Source of the DNA: CAYRYU01 sp964428355
Lineage (GTDB): Bacteria; Muiribacteriota; Ozemobacteria; Ozemobacterales; Ozemobacteraceae
Assembly: GCA_964428355.1 (NCBI GenBank)
Contig: CAYRYU010000020.1
Coordinates: 1 to 64,000, forward strand
Length of the DNA stretch: 64,000 nucleotides
Direction of reading: 5' to 3'
Shown: positions 29,401 through 37,200 of the stretch, piece by piece
Numbering within the stretch: the first letter of the stretch is position 1
Layout of the letters: each line of letters opens with the position of its first letter
Notes under the pieces: model-generated
Databases searched by the model: none
The model's input: only the letters and a program-made list of their open reading frames with translations
What the model was told of the DNA's origin: nothing
Program-made: the position numbers and the translations under genes

Positions 29401-30297
29401 GAGCTGGTCAGGGCTGTCGCTTCCGAGCCCGAACTCCAGGCACTGGATTTCGGCTACGAAGTCAGTTTCCCGGCCTCCAACCTGGGGAATTCATTCAGGG
29501 CCATGGGGCGTCCCACCAACCATTCGGCCGCGATCGCATCAGGGGTCGCCTTGTTCCAACAGAACGACCAGGGAACCTGGGAGTTCGTCTCGGTTGACAT
29601 CAAGGGCGGTTGGATAGTCGGCCGAGTCTCGAAGCCTGGCCTGTTCGCACTTCTGAAGGACGAGCTTGCGCCCCGGATCAGTCTCAAGACGGAAATCGAC
29701 CCCCTTACGCCGTTTGACACGGCCAGGCCCGTGATCGAAGGGACAATCCTCGAAAACGGATCTGGTTTGAAGGAAGGGGCTTGTACCGCTATAATTGATG
29801 GTGGGGAAGCCCAGACGGTGACCGTTGGGTCGGACGGACGGTTCTCCTTCCAGCCGATGGAATCCTTGACGGGAGGAGAGCACGTCCTGGTGTTCCAGGC
29901 CCAGGACCGCGTGGGAAACAGAGGAACCTCCTCGGATATCCGGTTCCAGATAAAGGTCGCCCTCTCGATTGGCGAGATCGTCAACTACCCGAACCCGGCA
30001 AAAGAAAAATCGACCCTGAGGATTAGTGCGAATCGCGCCGATATCAGTGCGGACATGATTGAAGTCAAAATCTACGACGTTGCGGGGCATGCCGTCCGGG
30101 AACTCTCCGGAATCAACCCCGTCAGGGAGGCTTTCGGGACCACCGCCCGGTTCCTGTATGACATCCCCTGGGACCTCCGTAACGAAGATGGAGAGCGTGT
30201 GGCAAACGGAGTCTACTTTGCCCGGATAAGGCTGAGTGATCCTGATGATCCATCCAGGACTGTTAAAAAGACCCACAAGATCGCGGTTTTGAGGTAA
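17479..30297 (+). CDS. Giant secreted Ig-repeat protein with T9SS-like C-terminal domain (paralogue 1)
   Basis: 4272 residues. The ATG at 17479 was chosen because a GGAG ribosome binding site lies nine bases upstream and a signal segment follows (RFLLVLAFVLLISASSGTVQ). About a dozen Ig-like modules of 105-125 residues come first, most starting with D-x-x-(P/A)-P and ending in a D-x-AGN strand. A conserved DGQTLTVQF segment follows at 22168, then four tandem units of about 340 residues (23890-27969), a region shared with the second giant, a segment with VTPDTNFQAEFDVGNL that may be a ZU5-like fold, and a final domain from 29968 starting IGEIVNYPNPA and ending HKIAVLR. That last domain resembles FlgD-type Ig or type IX secretion C-terminal domains. 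It is probably exported to the cell surface. A lipoprotein gene follows after three bases. Confidence 0.85.
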   Translation: MDSYRKFFQGIFEQSARNGGISRSRFLLVLAFVLLISASSGTVQAFPDITMPTLSYTETGGNTAANIGEVIRINCLATDTASTFNPPQPWVDLTPVGGPAVQYLTKGAGDDYSCNYTLTEGGTLNPGPTTLLIYARNNLAETDIALTNSITFDVVRPQVSAAGVEILVNGAVAGTPLIRVGTANWGFRVTDSRPQSSGAATTCQVTACTGTPAPIAIPQAIAHSGGGVYVSNYTPPANCDSVYTFTLRLTDPYNQAAPDVISTNVTIDTIAPNFTTATVQNLSGNAIARPGDALRITACLATADGNTVVASQTAVTTASPNFPITMTSGDGVNFTADVILGQEAMKYTTAPGMPIDLIATDNAGNTTTRRVYVLVDLDPPGFVAPTLDIYDAAGNLTGLTVAKISDRLLITATITMGIPSTDVNVSADLRPIGGPASCVMSLAAVAGNQYTYQGAYVIPVGTTENIPPTFVFTVTACDAAGNVVWQFTTPPILVDNSPPVITNALAANFAGGTTIKLGDYLRVSCSIASLDGGPLPWVDMRRIGGQASQTLTDLGGGNYQIVVLVGTATPNWINGYDAVTSFSVRTNDDVGNPGLACTNNVTIDNQPPLFVNATWTVTPSLGASHTWIHMGDVVSFTVLLDNTINDTVSVVVNLASVSVRTTNLTLTQVSPGAATFTGSFVIPEGPNNNDVNIPITIVDNAGNPAWWSDLSGIAQASTTLSPFDQCPPVRTGSFTVALQKKNPAIDPAFGRDAYANLNRTLTFAWPVSDPDGGNCTVDLNLVGDGQFAPLTWTFNPTPSSYTLVWPATYTGTTTLTNSSYQFIATLTDKAGNWFCEKTSTTHWTDTIPPAFVLATWTCPTAPSNHPYVRINDVVTLRVELNLPQANEVMNVIADLSSLNVSPANKALTLVATTPLDPVNTTAVFLGSFTVPVGSCNDGATIPVSIMDDAGNPAYNLAFTATVTASITIGLFDQYPLYPSGRLVVTPTKIDPTVDPNISVQHVNVNRTLLFGWPIADPDNGTCTIDLSLVGFGSNDQMTWANTPLPASYCTFLTASYTGQTATAPNYSFIATMTDKAGNAICTTTATIHNVDCIPPELLYPNVFVRDNLVATSATLGDWLRFTVYATPPRNEQNWQPRLQQSVLGRIGASQSWAMNPITWTATDATHFFDFQIRQAYPGYTGYLNASGAFPIRIQDGLENWASATAETDDADHTIVITNQPPPGTLTPILVATNATATSPLFCGQQIRWQLVMDPAVIAAGVLDTTSVRIDLSMLGSSSSVIMTYDGANSFLATWTNTATSTEVDNYFVTATVRDVNTTTWSYYWGPAEIDCHPPEFITHSIYIAQDNGDNFYTWVGNTGDVINVVASLTLPFDFTLTAGLATGATIFTTQTMAQVGSIWVATFTVTDPSGVWGSMNWATVSYYLTAIDHRTNTATAAASATFMVDNVPPVIDLTNSSWSISPDILEPGYINVGSGAWVDVLVATMSFTGGERVASAWININDYPGAPGTSALTISGCSAGSGAVRLASFSSQDVLNPAPTFSITMIDYGGNRVATSPSPNFNVDTLRPTIASAAFDGQTLTVQFQTTEQVDWGELSRWTIHGRTTDNLATSTTLDAAGGDVLNIPFPRDNFFTVSVSQANQIMMANWGQQPLTLWVANDTATPGVRDIGGNWGYTTANVPITLTDTVWRENPVIASFEVFNTWPTEVQVRFTFSKAMATTTLNLTQGVLFAEATFDTTGLHYPTRYVLRPEDNNITWSADAKVLMVRLSEEGREWVARKIASGTTTLKFATRSTDPAYAFIKDQYQKVMLGISTLTAPPIEASVTRVPVYAFEIDDGRVNPEPFIDFRQKLIRLNFLSRAQAFLSEEVVLSQNDFQVGTPTIIATAPANPITSFRDKFELHNFYGTPGMATFAVLSLDPLDTTKNPLAASVSADLTMSDADLAAVLQMIRTSTSTPVWSLKVNESAFPSWWGQWNMAYVPIGPSNVSVASIGTTQIASLIAVSINDFPPTRNASIGDLALEFEIQPDFIGNVAIPIASTTPRATIMDDASNTWLATCTFQGWSTRQVDGRDRYIARFTNANMFPANLDSRLARAEIRDVRDIFGTTMSYGAATTVFDINGKTTTGTGFSATATNFIVDTLPPSLSVIVPMDVIPLLAAGAGVFDVTFSENMDSTVFPSLILATSTGLGAQFTFTLTNPAWISSTTARFNNDQAIDTNTPNGTWTYTLSGGQDVAGNPFPGDSRLVQIRSHAPAIQPATGTVILTIQGTVSNSAVLQNMPFSSDVWPNAATLTVEYYSDPENPPHSLRVFDSGNNIVASGPLTIVSRQATFSLPINLITAGTGRTPFTVKVIDSQANETGVLNTLYYDRQSAVLDRLALGNIGTLTGGVYYYAPSLYGDANCSVHVTTGADADLRVTVWSSTGDAGAGVGATNTVILSNTSVGTYSNTFGSLFTEGSYIIRVVDAAGNLNGGVASITLVADRTPPAVVSIEPSNYVGNSPAGAVPFIVTYNEPLDPGTIPVLVLGTDTATITMDFAGWSTPGNATTANFLNHDAITSILPSGSYTYRLTGGRDWALNNVPSSVGVFSVNVQSKGPQPNNFDYYTRQPVLFGTSDLANRSFSGTVNPGIATIAIGYGAGPFNLNHQLLVYDQGNTLVATFAVPPSDPATVTFDPATIGAALVDPTGPVQFHFRLRDGLGNISEQVVGSMTYDSLAPTITAFTFNDHGHGIASLGFRYYSPAFGNADISLMTTAQDDLILVVGSGTATLTYGLAKAIAGGIATHSVSAGSSLPDGIFVLTSADLAGNMANGTAASLTIMVDSVNPSVATITPGPGEIGAMYPGDGQFDITFSELMNAGATPAASIDHASSPFQVTLQAQQWISSTTLRFTNTGMISATCPQGLYYYHVSGGTDYAGNPLTSPGNTDYPITIRSQGPQFVASISTQQNLIATTPFYNYPLSTIVPPGVGTMTVKYFPGPYSIPHIVRIYDPSRVQVATLTLATVTPILFDTLIDPTTFVPAPAIGLGPISYNLRIIDTLGNISATSSTVITYDTLAPSVSTFTVGGVSGTATYPYIYYNRSQLLSVSLNTNATDALRLVVASGTATRTFALSQSGTVHGTTFTDSSWMTPGTYTFTAVDMAGNFANGTASMVRLIVDTDAPVSVAFTSIPPSPFYTMPTGAATFTVTFNEPMNTAIPVSMSISTSTMQIRTRFVGWLSSTQARFTNDEPVTEYHPQGQWNVSVSGMDMAGNMGTTLVSTVTILSRGPVLGTILARSFQSTTASSPAEILFNQPFSPAVPPNEATFTVTLNASPSALPVVLQFFVSPSTVPVASFPIPMDPTNTVGTYTWTAGTGPVPSGPTTYQLKVADGFGNTSLESFTWTLDASAPILFAAPKYGTTGGYVSSSAIYFNPKKPMAVTTKFNIAGETTTPVLRVRGINSTDTYVMTSAGSNAWNGVFDGFHSRNPSVCCTDGTYFMDVVDQAGNIAVPNGTFCPVATAVIDTVPPTVLGYGFYVNQVPKTRYAVGGASLTIEVRSAEPLTETGIWWAEIRDSFNLFVRRVPLVASGPLRYVAMWDGLKEDGKTKVTDGNYRVQATDFARNAAATASSQIYVVSSVFALTNVTQYSARIMECWFSQDIASPTGAVVTVNPAVAGGYTLVQTAPRRFRVIFNGTPVNGTPYTVTVTNLRSTLGVDLVSPYNSFTTLAIDTVAPLLSSVTMQGLSGNRDFYVVFNETVTTPTANETARYVVTNSAGTVTISSAILQSDGKTVLVSAATNIPDNVNSVLNVSGVEDAFRNASVGSLASYTFKGRDMTAPSFEIAAFSNPGNDYDIIVVVRTSETLNGYPSLEIDQSGMIQNPAMTPMATSGLYTASAHLDPNYSGYVTLTVTGTDPAGNTGKSNDAFSVAVVSASVKAAVVTPDTNFQAEFDVGNLNRDTYIKIFRQRLELQVASGSSAARILPRLASPVRMTAIRGNRVRELVRAVASEPELQALDFGYEVSFPASNLGNSFRAMGRPTNHSAAIASGVALFQQNDQGTWEFVSVDIKGGWIVGRVSKPGLFALLKDELAPRISLKTEIDPLTPFDTARPVIEGTILENGSGLKEGACTAIIDGGEAQTVTVGSDGRFSFQPMESLTGGEHVLVFQAQDRVGNRGTSSDIRFQIKVALSIGEIVNYPNPAKEKSTLRISANRADISADMIEVKIYDVAGHAVRELSGINPVREAFGTTARFLYDIPWDLRNEDGERVANGVYFARIRLSDPDDPSRTVKKTHKIAVLR
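23890..27969 (+). repeat. Four tandem ~1.0-kb coding repeats in the giant gene
   Basis: Units start at 23890, 24916, 25930 and 26935 and end at 27969, with lengths of 1026, 1014, 1005 and 1035 bases. Each encodes an Ig-like domain with F-(D/I/T)-(V/I)-T-(F/Y)-x-E-x-(M/L), a G-x-D-x-A-x-N turn, an SxGP hinge, and a second domain ending in a D-x-AGN-x-x-(N/G)G strand. The copies are clearly diverged, so the expansion is not recent. The second giant has one such unit, at 37620-38690. Confidence 0.8.
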
Positions 30298-30300
30298 TCG

Positions 30301-31077
30301 ATGAAAGCTCGGTTCCCGGTACCGGTCCTGGTAGCCGCCTACCTTGTGGGTGTGCTGGGCTTTCTTCTCCTTTCCAGCGGCTGCGGAGGTGGCGGAGGGG
30401 GGGGGAGGCAGGTCCTTCCCGGGGAAAACCCCCTGGGGGTAGATACGACCACCCTGACCACCACAACCACCACCACTTCCACGACGACCTCCACCGCCAC
30501 CAGCACGAGCACCACGACGACGACGACGACGGCCACTTCCACCGCAACAGCCAGTCCCGCCCAGCTTCTGAACGATGGGTGGGCCAGGATGTCGACGAAG
30601 GATTATTCCGGGGCGGCAACGAGGTTCCAGGCGGTCACGACCAATGCCAGCGCGACAGCCAGCCAGACTGCAGAGGCGCACAACGGACTCGGGTGGGCTG
30701 CCGCCAAGTCCACGGGAATCACGAGCGGGATCACGAGTTTCATCACTGCCGGAAACCTCGTCGAAGCCAGGATAGGTCTCGCTCTCGCGATGATCCAGCA
30801 GAACGATCTTCCCTCGATCCAGAATGCGATCGGAATTCTCGAGGGGCTTGGGTTGGGAGATCCCACCGCAGTCGTCACCATCGCCCACCCTCAGATCGAG
30901 GTTACCAATCCTGAACTTCACGCATCCCTGGCCTATGCCTACTTCCGAAGAAACCAGACCGGTGACCGGACGAAGGCCAAAGCCCAGATCGAGGCGGCAA
31001 GAGCTGCCGACAGCTCATCGACCTCGTCCGTTGCTCAGATTTACAACCTCCTGGTTGAAATGGGCCTCTATTCTTAG
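30301..31077 (+). CDS. TPR-like lipoprotein following giant protein 1
   Basis: 258 residues. The signal peptide ends in a lipobox, FLLLSSGC, followed by a poly-Gly stretch, so the protein is a lipoprotein. Residues of about 47-85 are almost all Thr, Ser and Ala, probably a flexible spacer that may be glycosylated. The remainder is helical with TPR-like motifs (LLNDGWARMSTKDYSGAATR, AHNGLGWAAAKSTGI, HASLAYAYFRRNQTGDRTKA). Its ATG lies three bases after the giant's TAA, and GAGGTAA at that stop serves as ribosome binding site, so the two are made together. It is a paralogue of the lipoprotein at 41068. A partner role with the giant is inferred from position only. Confidence 0.85.
   Translation: MKARFPVPVLVAAYLVGVLGFLLLSSGCGGGGGGGRQVLPGENPLGVDTTTLTTTTTTTSTTTSTATSTSTTTTTTTATSTATASPAQLLNDGWARMSTKDYSGAATRFQAVTTNASATASQTAEAHNGLGWAAAKSTGITSGITSFITAGNLVEARIGLALAMIQQNDLPSIQNAIGILEGLGLGDPTAVVTIAHPQIEVTNPELHASLAYAYFRRNQTGDRTKAKAQIEAARAADSSSTSSVAQIYNLLVEMGLYS
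30397..30405 (+). repeat. Run of nine G in the lipoprotein gene
   Basis: A G9 homopolymer lies just after the lipobox Cys codon. Slippage here would shift the frame and cut off the lipoprotein, so it is a possible phase-variation site. Confidence 0.7.
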
Positions 31078-31110
31078 TTCTTCCCCATTGCAAGGGAGTC
31101 GGGGAAAAGT

Positions 31111-31142
31111 CGAGGCGGGGTTTCCCGCCTCGATCCTTTTTT
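31111..31142 (+). terminator. Rho-independent terminator after lipoprotein 1
   Basis: CGAGGCGGG and CCCGCCTCG form a nine-base stem with a four-base loop, and a run of T (31136-31142) follows. It lies 34 bases after the lipoprotein stop and separates the first giant cassette from the second. Confidence 0.9.
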
Positions 31143-31238
31143 AGCATTTTTATTCTTTTCTACTGATTTCCCCATTACCTGCCGATGATTTGACTTGGAA
31201 AATGCTATTTTCGCGGTTTCGCGCCGTGGAGGAACTGT

Positions 31239-34200
31239 ATGAATCGGAACTCCCCAGGAAACAGGCTCGCACTCGGGATCGCCCTCGTTGTGTTGGGATT
31301 CCTGATGATCGCTGGAAAAGCCCAGGCGGTCATTTCCAACCCAAACATGGTCCTGCTGAACGACGTTAACGGGGATGGTGTGGCCGCAATAGGCGATTCC
31401 ATCACCTTTTCCTGCCGTTCGACGAACGCCTCCGCGGGTGACACGCCGTTCGTCGACCTGAGCCTTCTGGGAAACTCGCATTTCTACCTGCCTCCGCTGG
31501 TAGGGAACTATTACACCGCTGTGTATTCGTGCGGGACGGAAAGAGGGGTGGATACCGTCGATTTCCGCCCCAATTTCTACGACAACGACGGAGCTTACGC
31601 GTGCGCGAATGCCCTGAACATCGACCTCCAGCCGCCCCGGACGACCTACGGGATCCAGGTAAGCAGCACTCCGACCGGAACCGCAGGGGAATACAAGGAC
31701 GGCGACACCTTCTCCTTCGCGATCACGTTCGATGATGCCGATGCCTGCGCGATTCCTTCGCGGTTGCAGGTATACGCGGACCTGACCAACCTCGGGTTCG
31801 GCTCAGCCTATCCGCTTACCGACGAAGGTCCCGGGACCACGAACCGGAGATATTCTTTCAGCCAACGGATGTTGACGGGGCGTGAGAAGAACGGCGACAC
31901 CTTCTACGTGACCGCCGTGGACGACGCAGGAAACAAGAAAACCTATGCCCGCGCGATCAGCTACGATACCAGGTATCCCGAATTCCAGTCTGTCAGTGCG
32001 ACGGTTACGAACGGCTCACCCGGGATCATCAAGGCCGGGAACAGGGTCAAGATCACGGCCGTAATCAGCAACTACGATTCGGATACCCTGACAGCCTCTC
32101 ACTCCATTCTTATCCCGGATTCCCCGGTCACCATGACACGGACCTCCACTTCAGGAAACACCGCCACCTTCGAATACGAGTTTCTCGTGGCCACGGGGTC
32201 GACCCTGGACGACGACTACGTCCGTTTCTACGTTACCGCCACGGACGACGTGGGAAACCAGTCGTTCCGCTGGTCGAACGCCCTGGCTTTCGACACCATT
32301 CCCCCGGGGTTCTCCAGCGCCAACGTCACGATCATAGAGCGCGCGGGGGTCCTGAACGACAACATCGCCATCATCGGCGACACCCTGCGGTTCACGGGAA
32401 GCCTCTCCAGCGCGTTCCTCGACACAACCGTCACGATCGACCTTTCGGGGATCGGCGGTGAGGCCAACCAGCTCATGACCTACGATCCCACCGTCAGCTC
32501 GGCTTTTTCCCTGGATTTCAACGTTTTCACCTACACCTCTGAGGACACGATGCCCCGTTCCTTCAAGGTCACGGCCTACGATCACGCCAACAATATCGTC
32601 TATCGCCTCACGATGCCCGTGATCTACGTCGACAACCAGCCCCCCTCGATCTCCGGGGCACAATTGTCCAAGGTGAATGTCGGGGCCTCCGTGCTGAAGG
32701 TCGGAGATACCGCAGCTGTCCAGGCGAACATCACGAACCTCGACAACGGAATGGTCTGGACGGATCTGAGCAGGCTCGGAGGGGCGGCCAGCACCTCCCT
32801 TTCACTTTACAGCGGCTCCACCTACCGGGTGGAACAGGCGGTCGCCGTCACCACCTGGCCGACCATGCCGATCGACACCTCGAAATCCTTCATGGTCTAC
32901 GTCTCGGACAACGCCGGGAACATCGCTCACGCCGAAACGAACACCTACGTGATCGACAACGAGCCCCCTGAAATCATCGCGGTCACCTATACCGTTAATC
33001 CCGCCCTCTCAACCTATCACCCCTGGATCAAGAGAGACGACATCATCACCTTCCAGGTGGCCCTTGCAAGTTCGACGGGATCCATCCATGATCAGGAAAA
33101 GGTCTACATCAACCTTTCCCCCATCGGAGGGACCTCGAACCAGGAAATGACCTACGACGGGCTCGGGTCCTACACTTTCTCCTACCAGGTCCAGTCGGGG
33201 ACCGCGAATATCGATACCACGGTTTCGATCGTGGCAAAGGACAATGCCGAAAACACCGATTCGGCCGGGTTGTCCCTCCACATCGACAATAACAGCCCCG
33301 CCGCAGGTCCGATGACGGTCAATTTCCTCAACGACATGGCCAAGAGCGGTGCGGTGAATATAGGGGACCGGCTCGAGTTCATCGTTCCCCTGAATGATCC
33401 CGATTTCGGGACCTGTACGATCGATCTCTCCCATGTCGGCGGGCCGAGCACGGTCTTCATGAACTACGACGTCTCCCTTTCAAGGTATTACCTCGTCTGG
33501 GACTGCGCTTCGGCCACGATAGAAAACTCCTCATACGTGTTCCGGGCGGGAGTTACCGACAAGGCCGGAAACTACATGAGCTCGATCTCGAAGACATTCG
33601 AGGTGGATTGTCTCGAGCCGGAACTGTTTTACGCTTCCTGCACCTTCCGGAACCTATCCGGAAATGCCACCACGGCGAACGTCGGGGACCAGGTGACGAT
33701 CACGGCATCGGTCAACCGTGTCCGTCTGGACGGAGGGGTCCCCACGGTCAACCTGACCGCGATCGGGGGAAACGCCGCACAGATTCTGTATGACGACGGG
33801 GCCCATGAGGATGGCGGTCCGAACGATGGACTCTACGGCTTCACCCAGAACGTGGCCTCGGGATCGTACGACGGGCAGAACGTCTCCTTCATCGTGACCT
33901 TGACGGACAATGCCGGAAACCAGGTGATGAAGACGACCGAGGCCATCTTCGTGGACAACCAGCCTATCGTGATCAATTCCTTCATCGCCTCCCAGACCTA
34001 CGACAACAACGGGAACACCGTGGTCGATCTCGACGGATACTACACCACCTATCCGATCATCGCGACGGACGTGGTCCGGTTCAACGTCTCGCTTTCGGGA
34101 AAAGCGGGTGACCTGAGTGCAATCACCGTCGACCTGACCCCCCTTGGGATCAACAACTCTGAATACCCCCTGACCAACATCTCTTCCATCCTCAACGGAT

Positions 34201-37200
34201 GGACATGCGTGGCGACCTTCGCACCCCTGGTCGGGTCCACGAATCGGGAGAGCATCCGGTTCCAGATGAAAGTCACCGACGTGAACGGGAACATCTCCTA
34301 CGCTTCGAGCACCCCCGCGCTGCTGGTCGACAACTGCCCTCCCAGCCTCATCGTCTATCCCATCGCGTTCGTGACCGATGGCGGGCGGTTGAACGAAGCC
34401 AACGAGAAAGACGTGATCAGGATCACCGTGCGGGTCACCAACCATGACGGTATCCTTCCCCAGCTCGATCTGGCCAACCTGTACTATGACAACGGGATGG
34501 CTCCTCCTTCACCGATCCTTTTCACCAACGGCGGTCCGAACGACTATACCTATGACTGGACGGTTCCCGCCGGCCTTGGTACCACGGCTTCCCTGACGAT
34601 TCTGGCCTATGACCAGTCCGGGAACATGGTGGTCGGATACACCAACGCGATCCGGTTCCTCTCGAAGATTCCCACGATCAGGGGATATCCATGGTCCCGG
34701 TGTGAACTGGCTTCGGATGCATATCCCGCTGGAGCACCCAACCAGATCGCCAACCCGCCCCAGTGGGGTGAGCTTGGAGACCAGGTTTCCATCAGCTGCG
34801 TTCTCGGTTCGGTTTACAACGCCAGCAATACGCCTCCGGCAACCGTTCTCGCGAACATCCGCACCATCGTCGGGGATTCCGGGGACGACTACTCCTCGGA
34901 TTACGCGGATGGAGACTTCAATACCTACTGGTATCCGTTGCAGTATCTCCCATTCCCGGTCAGCGGAGCGGGGAACTACGTCTACATTTCCACCTTTACG
35001 GTCGGTGTTTCAAAGTTCGATGTTGCCCTTGCAACATTCCCGGTCAAGGTCGTTCATCCCGACGTGAACTCGATCATCATGGCCACGACGACGATCAACT
35101 GTGCGCCTGGTCGGGAGTTCGGGATCGACACCCTGATCCCCGACATCTACAAGTTCGGGATCACGATTACGGAGACCAACGGAGACAACCTGCGGAACAC
35201 CCAGACCGACACCTGCGCCAACATCGGTGACGTGATAACGGTCTGGGCCAGGATCAGGAACTTCGACGATCCGGGATCCGCCTCGGTTCGGATTTCCACG
35301 GGAACGCATCTACTGGTTGAGTCCGACCTCCCGAGGTATCTGAACACCGACGTCTACCAGACGAGCTTCACCGTGAGCACCTATACCGAGATTCCCTGGA
35401 ACATCATGCTCCAGGGTCGGAAAAAGGACATACTCGATCTCGATATCCGGGCTTCGGACGATGCTTCGAACATCGACATCCGGAATCCCACCATCCTAAC
35501 CTCGGCGGTTTCGACCTTCACCGTGGACAACACCCCGAACAACATCATAGGCGCAAAGTTCGCCTTGAACCCCAACAACCCATTCCCCTGGGTCGGGAAT
35601 GTCGGTTCGGGGATTGCCTCCGATGCCTCCCAGGCTACCGTTACCACCGACCTTCCCGTTCCCGCGATCGGGTACATCGATTACAGCCCCATCCTTGGAA
35701 GCACAAGCTGGCCGATCTACTTCAAGACCCCGGGACTTCCCTATGGGATTTCCAACAGCCTCACTCTGGCGACCCCCGGAATCGATCTTGCGACCTACGT
35801 GTTTCCGGTCTCCATCTATGATACCGCCGGAAACCTCACCGCGACCTACATCGAGTTCCCATTCGACACGACACGCCCCACCCTTGTTCGGTCCGCCTAC
35901 GATGGACAGTATCTCACCCTCTACTTCAGCGAACCTCTGAACCTGACTCCGCCTCCGACATCGAACCATTTCGACCAGACCAAGATCCGGTTGGGTTGGA
36001 AAGCCGATCGGATGATGGACCCGTATCATGCCTCCTACACTGTCGAACTGACCACGGCGGACGAATTCCTTACTCAGGGGGAAAACACGGACACCGTGGT
36101 GATCAAGCTCTCCCTCCAGAGCCGGGCCGTCATCGCCGATTGGGGAGATGTGGGCATCTGGCTGACCCTGACGGGAAACAATACCTACAATGGTGAGGGG
36201 GCCACGATCACGCGGGACCTTTCAGGAAACTGGGTGATCCCGGTTCCCCGTGTTCCCCAGTCCGGCCACTATGTGGACATTCCCGCAAGCTATGCCATTC
36301 GGCCCAATCTGGTCAGGGGAGATTACAATGCCGTAAGCGATCCCACAAGGATCTATCTCGACTTCGACAGGGATATGGCCTCCTCCACCCTGACCAACTG
36401 GTCGATCCAATCGCTGGCAGTGGTTCGCGATCGCAGCATGGACTCCCTCTCTTGCGACTATATCAAGCGGTATACCATGATCTACGCGACCGACACGGTG
36501 GACTACGATGCCTCGTCCATCAGGAGGATGGCAATTACGCTGAGCCAGCCCGCCCAGGACTGGATCGCCACCAAGTTCGGGAAGACCGGCGTCGCGGTCT
36601 CCTTCTCGATAGCAACGGGCCCGGTGCTCATCAGGGACATGGAAGGCAACAGGGTCAACACCATTCCATTCTCCATGTCGGTCCCCGCTTCCCTGACTCC
36701 GGTCACCGACAACTACAACATCGATGACACCCCGACCCTCGACGTGAACTCCCAGATCCTCACGATCACGACGAGCCAGCGCCGGACGCGTCTGTTCAAC
36801 GACGAGTATCGTCGCGACGCCCCGTTCCCCTCAGGAAAGACCCGGGCCAACTTCGACCTGTCGAGGGTCTACCTGTACAAGAATGCCGATCGGACGGGCC
36901 AATATATCCCGCTTTCCAAGTCCACGGTTCCCGCGAACCTCAATGACTACGCCTCGACCACCATCCGGATCCAGCTGGCCGATGCCGACATCGCCAGCAT
37001 CCTCTCCTGGAATTCCCAGGGATTGCACATCGGGATCTCGGAAGGCGCTTTCCACGACCTGTGGAACAACAACAACAACGTGTATCCGCTTTCGGGGACC
37101 AACGCCGTGCCCATCAACGTTACCTTCCCGACCTGGTATTCGGGTCCCAAGGTCGTTGCTGTAGCGGTCAGCGATCCGCCTCCTACCAAGGGATACACAC

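Noticed and set aside
31200..31238. Promoter just before the second giant gene
   Set aside because: A TTGACT is present near 31191, but no -10 box occurs at the right distance.
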